Below, in pieces: positions 1 to 8,970 of a stretch of 64,000 nt of DNA (position 1 is the first letter of the stretch; the number at the start of each line of letters is the position of its first letter). Source of the DNA: Paenibacillus polymyxa (lineage in GTDB: Bacteria > Bacillota > Bacilli > Paenibacillales > Paenibacillaceae); the NCBI RefSeq assembly GCF_001719045.1, contig NZ_CP015423.1, positions 5,568,001 through 5,632,000 of the forward strand. Direction: 5' to 3'. The notes beneath the pieces are model-generated. The model made no database searches, was not told the DNA's origin, and saw only the letters and a program-made list of their open reading frames with translations. Made by a program: the position numbers and the translations under genes.

Positions 1-255
1 TCCCGCGTCAATGCCGTTCGGCGTATACTGGATCAAATGATCCAGGACTTCCTCGACATAGGGCTCGGTAAAGGATGAGGACATGTGGGCAAGATTGGCG
101 ACTTGTTCCTGTACTTTGGTGACGACATGAGGGTGATTGTAACCGAGTGAGAGATTGAAGGTGCCAGATACGCCATCTAAATATTCCTTACCCGAATCGT
201 CAATCAGAGTAATGCCTTTTCCGTATCTGAAGCGTTCTTTGGTTAAGGTATGCAC
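1..255 (-). CDS. Class III (PLP-dependent) aminotransferase, N-terminal part
   Basis: Only the first 85 codons are in the window; the gene runs off the left edge. The protein starts VHTLTKERFRYGKGITLIDD and continues with GKEYLDGVSG and LGYNHPHV. This is the usual N-terminus of class III (ornithine/GABA/diaminobutyrate-type) aminotransferases, in which the short beta strands precede the LGHxHP motif. An upstream ATG at 270 is possible, but GGAGGGG lies 6-7 bases before a GTG at 255, so I chose GTG. The PLP lysine lies outside the window, so the substrate cannot be inferred. An inverted repeat AGTACAT-N9-ATGTACT about 40 bases upstream may be an operator. Confidence 0.8.
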   Translation of the reverse strand, partial: MHTLTKERFRYGKGITLIDDSGKEYLDGVSGTFNLSLGYNHPHVVTKVQEQVANLAHMSSSFTEPYVEEVLDHLIQYTPNGIDAG

Positions 256-292
256 GATGTTCCCCTCCATATCAGAATATACATTCTCATTA

Positions 293-315
293 AGTACATC
301 CTTAAAAAATGTACT
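293..315. promoter_or_regulatory. Inverted repeat upstream of the aminotransferase
   Basis: AGTACAT and ATGTACT form a perfect 7-bp inverted repeat separated by 9 bases, between the aminotransferase start and the end of the MFS gene. Position and symmetry suit a dimeric repressor site; no regulator can be assigned. Confidence 0.3.
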
Positions 316-368
316 GCCCTGCTACTACATAAAGCGGTGGGCCTCACCTCCCCCAAGAATAAAGAATC

Positions 369-1577
369 TCATCCTTCCTTGCCCTGATGGACAAGGGAGT
401 CAACTACCCGTCTGCTCCTGCCATTCCACAGATGCGAGAAAATGACCGCCAGCAGCAAAATTAGGCTGAAAGCCGCCAAAATCCAAAGGGTAGCCGTCAC
501 CGACCATTCGCTCATGCTCCAGCCTGTTACATATTGAAGCACTGCTCCGCCAATTCCGCCTGACGCAATTAGAATGCTGGTCGTTCTCTCGGTCATTCCC
601 GGAATCAGCACGTTCGCATAGACGAGGGCAATACAGAAGAGACCGGACATGAATAACCCTGCACCAAAAATCAGAAGGTATGTAGCCCACTGACTGGAGA
701 CAAACGCCATTGCGACCAGAAAGCAGAAAGTTCCGATTCCGCTCCAAAGCAGGAAAGGAATATATCCTGCGGACTCTGCAATCTTCCCTGAGAACATGCG
801 GCCGATGATCATCGCAATCCATAGTATGCTAACACCTAACGAAGCTACGGATTCCCGAATCTGCAGGGTCTCGATCAGAATAGAGGGCAGGAAGTTCATG
901 AGCCCCAGTTCAAGCCCCATGTAAACAAAGAAGAATACAATGAATATTCCCAGTAACACACGGTGCTGTACAGAGTACCGGGCTTGTTCGACCGATCGCT
1001 CAGAGGTTTGGAGATCTGCTTGGATAAGGTGGGAAGAGGAGGAAGTAGGCATGGTAATCCAGAATAGCCCCAGAATAAACGTCAGAAGGGAGATGGTGTA
1101 GAAGGTCAAATACCACATTCCAAGCCAGATATACAGGCTTACCACTGCGGGAATGAGCAGTGCACCAAGTGCAAAATAGACATCCAGCTTGGACATGGCT
1201 ACGGCTTTCTGCTCTTCGGTGAACTCAATCGTGAACGCTCCGATGGACGACTCAATGATGCCTGAGCCGAAGCCAACCCAGATGGTCATCACGATAACCC
1301 AGGTCCATGAGGGGAGTACACCCAAGATGGCATACCCTGCTACGATACTAACCAGGGCAATGGACAGCATAGACTTGCGACCGATGTGTAGAGCCATGAA
1401 GGGGGAGAACAGAACACCGACAAGAAATCCGAAAAACTGAAGGAACAACAATAATCCGCCATCGCTGTACCCCAGTCCATAGTAAGGCAGTAGGACCGGC
1501 AGTAATGCTCCAAGCACCACACTAGTAATGCCGATTAACAGATAGAAAGCACAACTTAAAGCGAATAGTCTCTTCAA
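369..1577 (-). CDS. MFS transporter
   Basis: This encodes about 402 residues of alternating hydrophobic segments, consistent with 12 transmembrane helices of a major facilitator superfamily permease. HIGRKS after the second helix matches the loop 2-3 motif (GxxxDRxGRR-like). A hydrophilic central loop (around PTSSSSHLIQADLQTSERS) separates the two six-helix halves. An ATG further upstream would add a basic 30-40 residue leader with no ribosome site. GGAGGG lies 7 bases before a TTG at 1577 that gives MKRLFALSCAFYLLIGI, so I prefer that start. It is convergent with nothing and probably monocistronic. The family exports or imports small solutes; the substrate is unknown. Confidence 0.85.
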   Translation of the reverse strand: MKRLFALSCAFYLLIGITSVVLGALLPVLLPYYGLGYSDGGLLLFLQFFGFLVGVLFSPFMALHIGRKSMLSIALVSIVAGYAILGVLPSWTWVIVMTIWVGFGSGIIESSIGAFTIEFTEEQKAVAMSKLDVYFALGALLIPAVVSLYIWLGMWYLTFYTISLLTFILGLFWITMPTSSSSHLIQADLQTSERSVEQARYSVQHRVLLGIFIVFFFVYMGLELGLMNFLPSILIETLQIRESVASLGVSILWIAMIIGRMFSGKIAESAGYIPFLLWSGIGTFCFLVAMAFVSSQWATYLLIFGAGLFMSGLFCIALVYANVLIPGMTERTTSILIASGGIGGAVLQYVTGWSMSEWSVTATLWILAAFSLILLLAVIFSHLWNGRSRRVVDSLVHQGKEG

Positions 1578-1688
1578 GGTCCGTCCCTCCATAAGTCTAT
1601 ATTTTTTATATGGATTCTGTTGCTTTACTAGATTATACCTTTTTCTTGGAAATGTACATACGTATTTATATAAAAAATGTAAAAACAA

Positions 1689-2063
1689 TCGTTCGATAAT
1701 TTTACACGTATTTGCTTAATCCAGTTAAGGTGAAACCTGTTTATCTGAAGAAAGTGCATGCGGAAGGGAGAAATAAGATCAGCCCAAATTGTTTTCGGGC
1801 GCCAAACCGCTCATAATTGAGGCATAACTTTGTGTTTGCAAAATTAGGTTAGTAAGGATACCTAATAGTTATTTTCTTAATACAACTATGATTGATAGGG
1901 TAGGAAAAAGAATGTTAACCGCTTACAATTTAAAAGGGAGAGGGAATTTTTCGAAAGTCGAGAAGGAGAAAAATGAAGAAGAGAAGAAGGGATGCAGCAG
2001 CGTAATTATCAATAGTCATGTGTACGGCTTTTTTGAACTTTACAACAAAAGGAGTCTACCAAA
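1689..2063. promoter_or_regulatory. Intergenic control region with inverted repeat and cre-like site
   Basis: This region separates the divergent MFS and AraC genes. It holds TTAGGT-N10-ACCTAA (1844-1865). At 1913-1927, TGTTAACCGCTTACA resembles a catabolite-response element but carries one extra base relative to the usual 14-bp form. Either could control the AraC/Gfo-Idh locus. No experiment is visible in sequence, so both remain suggestions. Confidence 0.3.
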
Positions 2064-2972
2064 ATGAATTTTTATTTAGAAATCCCGGAGCTTGACCGAC
2101 ATTTTCCTTTCCGGAGTTTTATTAATAAAGGCGACGTGCTTTGCTATCCTCATTGGCATAAAGAAATTGAAATTGTTTATGTGACCCAGGGAACCTTGGA
2201 TCTGGGAATTAACGATATTTCGATACGCATGAAACAAGGTGAAGTTCAGTTTATAAATGGGGGTGATGTTCATTATTTCTTGGCTTCTCCCGACAGCGAA
2301 CGGGTGGTTATTCAATTTGATCTGAGCTTTTTTCAAGAGGTTTCCACATTAAGTGATCAGAAACGCCCTCTTAGAACTATATTTACGGAGATGGAGCAAT
2401 CAAGCTGGAACTGGCCAGAAGAAACAGCAGCTAAAATGCTTCCTCTGATTCAAAGCATTTATGATGAGAACGTCAACCACCACGAAGGTCATGCCTATAT
2501 GATCAAAGCGAAGTTGTTTGAGATGTTGACTCTTATTATGCGTGAAGTGCCGAGAAGCATGGCGCCAAGGCTTCCTGAAATCTCTGAAAGACCCTTAACA
2601 CAATCAAAGGACACCCTTTATAAACTGGAACGTATTTTTGAGTATGTGGAATGTCATTATCATGAAACCATTTCGCTGAAGAATGTCGCTGATTATATGG
2701 GGTTCAGCCCCTATTATTTCGCCAGGCTATTTAAGAAGAATACGGGGATGACCTTTGTAGCATTTTTGAATGATTACAGACTGAATAAGGCAAAATGGAT
2801 TTTGTTGAATGAAAACAATCCGATCACTGAGGTCGCAGAGGCAGCAGGGTTCAGTAGTGTAAAGACGTTTCATCATCTCTTTAAAGAAGCAACAGGAACA
2901 TCACCATTGAAATACCGCAGGACAATATTCGGGAATAAAACAGCAAGAAATGAGGAGGAAAGCTTTTCATGA
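2064..2972 (+). CDS. AraC-family transcriptional regulator with cupin sensor
   Basis: This is a 302-residue regulator. The N-terminal half (about residues 10-100) has the cupin pattern PHWHKEIEIVYVTQG followed by MKQGEVQFINGGDVHYF, the sugar-sensing AraC-binding fold. The C-terminal 100 residues carry both helix-turn-helices: LKNVADYMGFSPYYFARLFK and ITEVAEAAGFSSVKTFHHLF, ending in the family motif TSPLKYRR. AAAAGGAG lies 8-9 bases before the ATG. It precedes a Gfo/Idh-type dehydrogenase on the same strand by about 125 bases, so it plausibly activates that gene in response to a sugar or polyol. The ligand cannot be read from sequence. Confidence 0.9.
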   Translation: MNFYLEIPELDRHFPFRSFINKGDVLCYPHWHKEIEIVYVTQGTLDLGINDISIRMKQGEVQFINGGDVHYFLASPDSERVVIQFDLSFFQEVSTLSDQKRPLRTIFTEMEQSSWNWPEETAAKMLPLIQSIYDENVNHHEGHAYMIKAKLFEMLTLIMREVPRSMAPRLPEISERPLTQSKDTLYKLERIFEYVECHYHETISLKNVADYMGFSPYYFARLFKKNTGMTFVAFLNDYRLNKAKWILLNENNPITEVAEAAGFSSVKTFHHLFKEATGTSPLKYRRTIFGNKTARNEEESFS

Positions 2973-3096
2973 GATTTGTATGATAGAGCTATCCGATGAA
3001 GTGAAGGGAGAGTTACGCAGGACATTAAGATTTATTGATCTATGAGCAACCACTTGATATGCGGTGGGCTTAAATCAGGAGTGGAGGAAGATGAAA

Positions 3097-4155
3097 ATGG
3101 GCAATCGTATATACAATGTAGTCATTATCGGTTATGGAGGCATGGGAAGCTACCATGTTCAATTGATCGAATCTAATCAGCAACTTGCCGTTGGCGGTGT
3201 ATATGATATTGTCGATTACCGAATGGAACTGGCTGCGGCTGCCGGCTATAAAACCTATGCCAGCCTGGATGCCGTCCTTGCCGATCAGGCCGTGGATATT
3301 GTTTTGATAGCAACACCTAATGATGTTCATAAGGAAATCGCGATCCAGGCACTGCAAGCCGGAAAACATGTCATTTGTGAAAAGCCGGTTACGATAACGA
3401 GCGCGGATTTATTGGACATTGTTGAGGTGGCGAAGAAAGAAAATCGTGTGTTTACAGTACATCAGAACCGTAGATGGGATGAAGACTTCCGAATTATTAA
3501 AGATATAATTGGCAATAAGACCGTGGGTGATCTTTTCCACTTGGAATCGCGAGTTCAGGGGGCTAATGGCATCCCAGGTGACTGGCGGCAACTAAAGGCG
3601 TATGGAGGAGGAATGCTACTGGATTGGGGAGTACATCTGTTGGACCAGCTGCTTCAGATTACGGACAGCAAAATAGAAAGCGTAGCTGCTACCCTTAGCT
3701 ATATTTTGGGGACTGAAGTGGATGACGGCTTTACCAGCTTTATTGAGTTCAAGGACGGTCTGACCGCAGTCATTGAAGTGGGTACAACCAATTACGTAAA
3801 GCTGCCGCGCTGGTATATTAAAGGAACTGAAGGAACCGCAATGATTAGAGATTGGGATTTGAGTGGAGAGATCGTCACCCGAAATCCAGATGTCGCTCAC
3901 GTGGAACCCAAGCCGATTCAAGCAGGTCAAGGATTGACGAAAACGATGGCGCCGCCGTCTGAGGAATCCACCCTTAGGTTCCCGATTGAGAAAATACCTG
4001 CTGCTGCGGAAAGCTTTTATGAGAATTTTGTCTCCACCATCGAAGGAAAAGCGGAGATTGCGATCAAAAATGAAGAAGTACACCGTGTATTGGTGCTGAT
4101 TGAGACGATTTTTGAGGCGGCAGCAACCAAAAGCGTGATTCGAAGAACTATTTAA
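3097..4155 (+). CDS. Gfo/Idh/MocA-family oxidoreductase
   Basis: This is an about 352-residue NAD(P)-dependent sugar or inositol dehydrogenase-like protein. The N-terminal Rossmann fold shows VVIIGYGGMGSYHV. The EKP motif that contacts cofactor and substrate is HVICEKPVTI. The C-terminal domain has GGGMLLDWGVHLLDQ, the family's G(G)xxxDxGxH element containing the catalytic histidine. A GTG at 3064 and an ATG at 3091 are in frame, but GGAGG at 3083-3087 is correctly spaced (9 bases) only from the ATG at 3097. The neighbouring AraC gene suggests inducible carbohydrate metabolism. The family is broad and the substrate is not assigned. Confidence 0.9.
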   Translation: MGNRIYNVVIIGYGGMGSYHVQLIESNQQLAVGGVYDIVDYRMELAAAAGYKTYASLDAVLADQAVDIVLIATPNDVHKEIAIQALQAGKHVICEKPVTITSADLLDIVEVAKKENRVFTVHQNRRWDEDFRIIKDIIGNKTVGDLFHLESRVQGANGIPGDWRQLKAYGGGMLLDWGVHLLDQLLQITDSKIESVAATLSYILGTEVDDGFTSFIEFKDGLTAVIEVGTTNYVKLPRWYIKGTEGTAMIRDWDLSGEIVTRNPDVAHVEPKPIQAGQGLTKTMAPPSEESTLRFPIEKIPAAAESFYENFVSTIEGKAEIAIKNEEVHRVLVLIETIFEAAATKSVIRRTI

Positions 4156-4271
4156 ATCCGCTCTATTTTTCGATCCGTCATAAGAGAGAGATATAGGATC
4201 CTGGAGAGAACCAAACAGTATTGATCTAATGAAATTTTGGGATGCATTTAAGTAATCAGTAAACCTTTGAA

Positions 4272-4300
4272 ATGGTGAGCAAAATAATTTTGCCCACCAT
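4272..4300. terminator. Hairpin after the Gfo/Idh gene
   Basis: ATGGTG-A-GCAAAA pairs with TTTTGC-C-CACCAT around a three-base loop (12 pairs, one mismatch). No U-run follows on the + strand, so it is a weak terminator or a 3'-end-protecting stem. Confidence 0.35.
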
Positions 4301-4537
4301 AAAACCAAGTGGGTATCGCTCCACAACCGAATTCTATTGCTTGATCATTTTTAAGTTGCTGAGATTTCGAATAGGTTTAATTTACACGTAAAGAGAAAAG
4401 AAGTTTTTACATAAAATCCGCTATTTCCTCCTTATAAATCAACATATTCTACTCTGAATTCTTCCATAAAAACATAAAATAATCCATGAGAGTGATAGAA
4501 TAATCATTTGTACGAGAAAAGAGGAAGGGAGAGATCG

Positions 4538-4868
4538 TCACGGGGATACTTGTATTAACATCTGTAATTGTTGTAACGCCGATCAATGCTGATCAATGCA
4601 AAAAACGTTGATGCGGACCCTTCGAACAACCGAGGTGGTGCGAATCATGTTTCAAGCGGCAATGCAGCCAACAGTGATCCAATGAGAGTCACCAGGTGCA
4701 ACCTACCAAGATTTGATTAATGCTGCACACGATAAAGATATAAAATCATACAGGATGTTGTGTACAACTACTCTAGCCGCTGGGGTGCAAAAGGTTTATT
4801 GTACTTGATCTCCCGGATAATCCTGCCTCCGGTAAGATCGGTGAAAACGGGCCTTTCTTGAAGCCTTA
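4538..4868 (+). pseudogene. Decayed GH13 alpha-amylase N-terminal remnant
   Basis: Three frames read together give a secretory leader-like segment (GILVLTSVIVVTPINA), then DADPSNNRGGANHVSSGNAA and ATYQDLINAAHDKDIK, then IQDVVYNYSSRWGAKG. The last two segments match conserved region I of glycoside hydrolase 13 (the DVVxNHSS strand, here with Tyr instead of His). At least two frameshifts and loss of the catalytic barrel show it is dead. No intact amylase is present nearby. Assignment rests on region I alone, hence moderate confidence. Confidence 0.5.
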
Positions 4869-4930
4869 ATTTTTAAATATAAGAAGCATGAAGGAATGAC
4901 ATTCCTAGGAGTGTCGTGATTTGAGGTTTT

Positions 4931-4965
4931 AAAAACACACTCATAAACATATGGGTGTGTTTTTT
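4931..4965 (+). terminator. Rho-independent terminator
   Basis: An about 14-bp stem (AAAAACACACTCAT with ATGGGTGTGTTTTT, one G-U pair) closes a six-base loop and runs into a T-run. It follows the amylase remnant and probably ended that gene. Confidence 0.75.
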
Positions 4966-5090
4966 GGTGTTGAGGATGAGTCGTTCATGCCATTAACAGA
5001 ATTTTATTATGATTAAGTAATTCGCCATATTCCTCTTCATTGATTGAAAGTATCACAGATAACAAGAAGATGTAACATTTTTCGCAGCTT

Positions 5091-5148
5091 AGTACGTTAA
5101 TGTAGACACCTTAACGTACTTAAGAGTATTCTTATGTGTACTTAAGAG
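5091..5148. promoter_or_regulatory. Compound operator upstream of the AraC-type regulator
   Basis: AGTACGTTAA-N10-TTAACGTACT (5091-5120) is a perfect 10-bp inverted repeat. Overlapping it, GTACTTAAGAG occurs as direct repeats at 5116-5126 and 5138-5148, 22 bp apart, about two helical turns. This is the spacing expected for tandem binding by an AraC-type activator or autoregulator, and the next gene is one, starting 58 bases downstream. Confidence 0.5.
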
Positions 5149-5206
5149 GGACCCCATCGCAACCAAAACTAATGAATATGCAAGTAGATAAAGGAGGCCC
5201 ATATAT

Positions 5207-6235
5207 ATGAAGTCTCATACCTCTGACCGTATTAAAATCCCGCCAGGATTGTGGGCAGGATTATGTCAGTTAGGGTTTGGCGCCCACGACGTAGCTCGCA
5301 AAGCACGATTGCCGATCACCATTAGTACTGAAACAGTAGTCACCACCGCTCAATATTTCGCGATCTGGCAGGCATATTCTGATCTCATTGGTGACACTGC
5401 ACAAGGAATTATCAAGCTTGCGACCGTCTTTGATACAGCGAAGTACCCACCGACTGTCTTAGCGACTTACCATGCTCGGGACTACCGCGACGCTCTAAAC
5501 CGAATGGCTCGGTACAAACAACTGTGTCCCCCGGAAAACCTACATATCACTGAGAAGGGCGAGCACTGTACAATTGATCTGGAATGGCTGTCTCCCGAGC
5601 AATCTGGTCCGCCGATGCTGGTGGGTATTACGCTGGCTTGTCTTCTGGAGATTGGACGCCGGGGGACAGGTCAACCTTTGACAGCGCAGCTTGTTGAATT
5701 TCCGCACTCCATGGGCGATGTACAAGCCCTTGAAGCATACTTCGGCTGTCGCATTCGAATTGGTGCAAAATGTAACCGATTGACGCTACATCGAAGAGAT
5801 CTGGACCGTCCCTTTGTCTCGTACAACAAAGAGTTGCTGGAAATCCTGACTCCTGCTCTGGACCGATCGTTGCATGAGCAGCAGCGCAGCCGCTCAATTA
5901 CTGAGATGGTCAAATGGATCATGAAACGTAGCCTTACAGGAGGGCGTCCTGACATTCAGGCTGTGGCGAAGGAGCTCAGTATGAGCGATCGTACCTTGCA
6001 GCGCCGGCTTACTGACGAAAATACGAGCTTCAAGTTTCTATTGACACAAGCTAGGCATGAGCAGGCACGAGAGTACTTGGCAGACCCCTCGCTCGATATT
6101 AAAGAGGTGGCATTTTTGATTGGATATGAAGACCAGAATTCGTTTTACCGCGCCTTCCGCCAATGGGAGGGTGATACACCTTCAAATTGGCGGACTAAAC
6201 ACTTAGGTACAAACTCGATATCAGGAGCACGTTAG
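5207..6235 (+). CDS. AraC-family regulator with arabinose-binding-domain-like N-terminus
   Basis: This is a 342-residue protein of the long AraC subclass in which an about 200-residue N-terminal domain (OruR/ArgR-type) precedes the DNA-binding region. The C-terminus contains DIQAVAKELSMSDRTLQRRL and LDIKEVAFLIGYEDQNSFYR, the two helix-turn-helices, and WEGDTPSNWR as the terminal family motif. AAAGGAGG lies about 10 bases before the ATG. It is followed by an SDR and a monooxygenase fragment on the same strand, which may be its targets. The tandem repeats upstream suggest autoregulation. The effector is unknown. Confidence 0.88.
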   Translation: MKSHTSDRIKIPPGLWAGLCQLGFGAHDVARKARLPITISTETVVTTAQYFAIWQAYSDLIGDTAQGIIKLATVFDTAKYPPTVLATYHARDYRDALNRMARYKQLCPPENLHITEKGEHCTIDLEWLSPEQSGPPMLVGITLACLLEIGRRGTGQPLTAQLVEFPHSMGDVQALEAYFGCRIRIGAKCNRLTLHRRDLDRPFVSYNKELLEILTPALDRSLHEQQRSRSITEMVKWIMKRSLTGGRPDIQAVAKELSMSDRTLQRRLTDENTSFKFLLTQARHEQAREYLADPSLDIKEVAFLIGYEDQNSFYRAFRQWEGDTPSNWRTKHLGTNSISGAR

Positions 6236-6372
6236 GACTGCCTAATGAGTTTTATTATTTGGCGTGTTAAACAAGAACTTTGGCGCAATATGCTAGTTAC
6301 TGGACAATCCAGACAAGATAATATAATCACTATCCAGAGCTCAAGACTGTTTTAAAAAAGGAGAAGTGTATT

Positions 6373-7167
6373 ATGGATATGGGATTAAAATATAAAACAG
6401 CTTTAGTTACAGGATCAACGAAAGGCATAGGTAAAGCAACTGCCATTGAACTAGCCAAAGAAGGTGTTAATGTACTAATTAATGGACGAAATTATGAAGA
6501 GGTAGAACGAACTGTAAATGAAATTAAGTCAAATTTCCCAGCTACCTCCCCTCAAAATGCGACAGCCGATATTGTGGATATTGGACAAAGAGAAGCTTTA
6601 TTTGAAAAATACCCTAGTATTGATATTTTAGTTAACAATACGGGCATTTATGAAATTATGCAATATGAGGACGTAGACGATGAAGTATGGGAAAAATACT
6701 TCCGTACTAACGTTCTTGCTGCAAATGGATTATCAAAATTTTATTTACCTAAAATGTTGAAAAATGATTATGGCCGCATTATTTTTATTGCGAGTGAAGA
6801 AGCAATTATGCCTTCAGGACAAATGCCGCAGTATTGTATGACAAAATCTATGTTGTTATCATTGTCAAAAAGCTTATCTAAATTAACAATAGGGACAGAA
6901 GTTACAGTCAATACGATCATGCCAGGACCAACACTCTCTGAGAATGTGCACCAAATCATTGAGAGTATGTATCCTCATGAAGATATGACTTTTTCAGAAA
7001 AAGAGAAAGATTTTATGGTTACAAACCTGCCTCAATCTGAAATACAGCGATTTATCAAGCCTATTGAAATAGGTAGACTAGCTACATTTGTATGTAGTCC
7101 TTATGCATCTGCATTTAAAGGTTCTCCAATCCGTATGGATGGGGGAATGGTACCGACTATTTTTTAG
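6373..7167 (+). CDS. Short-chain dehydrogenase/reductase
   Basis: This is a 264-residue classical SDR. The cofactor motif TGSTKGIGKA is at residues 14-23. NNTG (normally NNAG) is in the central sheet. The catalytic region IFIASEEAIMPSGQMPQYCM is followed by TK, giving the YxxxK pair. The C-terminus ends in the usual dGG (RMDGGMVPTIF). AAGGAG is 9 bases before the ATG. The gene is more AT-rich than its neighbours and its end abuts, out of frame, a monooxygenase missing its own start, which suggests it arrived by recombination. The substrate is unknown. Confidence 0.88.
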   Translation: MDMGLKYKTALVTGSTKGIGKATAIELAKEGVNVLINGRNYEEVERTVNEIKSNFPATSPQNATADIVDIGQREALFEKYPSIDILVNNTGIYEIMQYEDVDDEVWEKYFRTNVLAANGLSKFYLPKMLKNDYGRIIFIASEEAIMPSGQMPQYCMTKSMLLSLSKSLSKLTIGTEVTVNTIMPGPTLSENVHQIIESMYPHEDMTFSEKEKDFMVTNLPQSEIQRFIKPIEIGRLATFVCSPYASAFKGSPIRMDGGMVPTIF

Positions 7168-7468
7168 CGTTTGTGGAGAGGCTTATGGAAAGTTGACGGC
7201 ACGTCCAGGGCAAAGGGACGCTCTTGCAGACATCTTGCTAGAAGCGGCCGATCTGTTGAAGTCGAATAATGACTGCTATTTGTATATAGTCAATGTGTCA
7301 GACGACGACCCGAATGCGGTGTATGTGACCGAACTGTGGAAAGATGCAGATGCCCATGCAGCCAGCCTTAAGAACGAAGAGGTACTGGCGTCGATACAAC
7401 GCGCCCGACCGTTGATTATTGGAGCGGAGCCCATTAAACTGCGTGCTCTAGGGGGAAAAGGCCTGTAG
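7139..7468 (+). pseudogene. ABM-domain (YgiN-type) monooxygenase lacking its normal start
   Basis: From about 7190 the frame reads YGKLTARPGQRDALADILLE, later DDPNAVYVTELWKDADAHAA and ends IKLRALGGKGL. This is the antibiotic-biosynthesis-monooxygenase/quinol monooxygenase fold of about 95 residues. The usual methionine-plus-two-or-three-residue N-terminus is absent. The frame continues upstream into the SDR gene (VCGEAYGK...), where the nearest ATG (7139) has no ribosome site. Either it is translated by coupling to the SDR with a useless leader, or it is dead. I consider loss of the start at a recombination junction more likely. Confidence 0.5.
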
Positions 7469-7571
7469 GGTCATGCTGCAGTTGCTGCTACCACAGCAGC
7501 CGATCACTCGGTTGCTTTTAAGCTAAGCAGCAGGATAGTCCTAATGAAACGCTTTTGTAATATGTGAAAGG

Positions 7572-7600
7572 TTGGCAGATAAAATTGGCCCTGGTATAAT
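7572..7600 (+). promoter_or_regulatory. Sigma-A promoter with orphan leader
   Basis: TTGGCA is followed, 17 bases later, by a perfect TATAAT. AAGGAG at 7615-7620 follows, but the only frame it could start is an about 7-codon peptide (TTG at 7629). Nothing longer is open before the terminators at 7797 and 7851, so a gene was probably lost here. The rest of 7469-7993 holds no recognisable gene. Confidence 0.5.
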
Positions 7601-7796
7601 AAGGGTAATTCACTAAGGAGAGATTTTTTTGTCTGGAGCTGTTCTTTACTAATCCAATTCCATAAAAAGAGGTTTTCATGCACCTACTATTCGTCTGCCC
7701 AATTTTTGTATTACGGGTGGGGATTTGAAAGCTTCGGAATTAGTTAAGAACAACGGATACTACCAGATCCTTAGGGATACCTGTTATAATGAGTCC

Positions 7797-7827
7797 AATC
7801 CGTGCTGGTTCAGCGCGGATTTTTTTG
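7797..7827 (+). terminator. Rho-independent terminator
   Basis: AATCCGTGCTG and CAGCGCGGATT pair around GTT with one mismatch, followed by seven T residues. Confidence 0.7.
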
Positions 7828-7850
7828 TGGCTAAATAGCAGGTGATATGA

Positions 7851-7886
7851 GGGTAGGAATGACGTATGTTCATTCCTGCCCTTTTC
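7851..7886 (+). terminator. Rho-independent terminator
   Basis: GGGTAGGAATGA pairs with TCATTCCTGCCC (one G-U) around a seven-base loop, followed by TTTTCT. It lies 24 bases after the preceding terminator, so the two form a double stop before the GNAT gene. Confidence 0.7.
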
Positions 7887-7993
7887 TAATTTTAGCAAAG
7901 GGGGATAGAAGGGAATTACTCCAATTTGGTCAAATACAACCAGACTTCTTGAATGAAAGATTCAATCTAAGTAAGTAGAAAGGTGGACAATAC

Positions 7994-8521
7994 ATGAAAC
8001 TTCAAACGAATCGGCTCATATTAAAAACACTTGATCTTAATTTAATCGAAGCAGCAGCCCAACGTGATATAGGTGCTATTGAAGCTTTGGGTTATAAAAC
8101 CAGTGATGAATGGCCGGGTCCTGATTTCTTTGAAGCTTTACCTTATTTTCGAGAACTTTTGATAAAAAATAATGGCACTAGAGGTTTTGACTCTTGGATC
8201 ATTGTGGAGAAGGATACCCAAGAAATTGTTGGAGGGATTGGTTTTTTAGGAGATCCTGATCAGAACGGTATGATTGAGATCGGTTTTGCAACGAATGAAA
8301 GTCATCGCCGCAAAGGCTATTGCTATGAAGCCGCTCAAAAATTAATAGAGTGGTCCTTAAATCATGAAGAAGTCCAAATCGTAACGGCAAGATGCGCACC
8401 TGACAATAACAGCTCTAAGAATTTGTTATTGAAGTTAGGATTTCAAATTGATCACAAAGATGAAGAATTGCTTTATTGGAAATATCAAATGAAGAAAGTA
8501 GGAGGGGGTCAGCAGAAATGA
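7994..8521 (+). CDS. GNAT-family N-acetyltransferase
   Basis: This is a 175-residue RimJ/RimL-type acetyltransferase. It begins LQTNRLILKTLD, the usual first strand. The acetyl-CoA motif A is MIEIGFATNESHRRKGYCYEA (split across residues about 95-115; R-R-K-G-Y is the pyrophosphate loop). NNSSKNLLLKLGFQ is the motif B helix. AAAGGTGG lies 8 bases before the ATG. Its stop codon overlaps the start of the truncated methyltransferase (ATGA), so the two were translationally coupled. The acceptor amine is unknown. Confidence 0.88.
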   Translation: MKLQTNRLILKTLDLNLIEAAAQRDIGAIEALGYKTSDEWPGPDFFEALPYFRELLIKNNGTRGFDSWIIVEKDTQEIVGGIGFLGDPDQNGMIEIGFATNESHRRKGYCYEAAQKLIEWSLNHEEVQIVTARCAPDNNSSKNLLLKLGFQIDHKDEELLYWKYQMKKVGGGQQK

Positions 8522-8913
8522 TCCGGCGAGATCTAGATGACGTAGATTTCATAAGAGCAAATTTAATGGGGCCTAGTTCGATTATCATGCTCGAGGAGCT
8601 ATCGAAAAATTTGACTTTGCAGAAAGGAATGCGAGTGTTGGATTTGGGCTGTGGGACCGGACTTACTTCTATCTATCTGGCGCAAAAGTTTGACATAACC
8701 GTATTTGCTGTCGATTTATGGATTAGTGCAACTGAAAACTATAGAAGATTCAGAGAGTTTGGTTTGGAAAGCCAAATTATCCCCATCCATGCAGATGCCT
8801 GCCACTTGCCTTTTGCAGAGCAATACTTCGATGCAGTCATAAGCGTAGATGCGTATCAATATTTTGGAGCGAATGAGCTTCCCAGTCCTATGGGGTGGAA
8901 TTCGCTAAACTAA
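8518..8913 (+). pseudogene. Truncated SAM-dependent methyltransferase
   Basis: The gene starts at an ATG overlapping the GNAT stop, with GGAGGGGG 9 bases upstream. Motif I is VLDLGCGTGLTSIYLAQKFD, motif II-like VFAVDLW follows, and FDAVISVDAYQYFG is motif IV. Homologues of this type are about 250 residues, but this one stops after 131 residues with the unrelated tail LPSPMGWNSLN, just after motif IV. The substrate-binding C-terminal half is gone. It is probably non-functional, though the cofactor site is intact. Confidence 0.75.
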
Positions 8914-8940
8914 CTAAAAAACGATAGTTCAACGCTACCA

Positions 8941-8970
8941 AAAAAACAGCCGAGCGCTCGGCTGTTTTTT
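8941..8970. terminator. Perfect bidirectional terminator
   Basis: This is a 30-base perfect palindrome with ACAGCCGAGCGCTCGGCTGT at its core, flanked by A6 and T6, 27 bases after the truncated methyltransferase. It can stop transcription in both directions. Confidence 0.85.
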
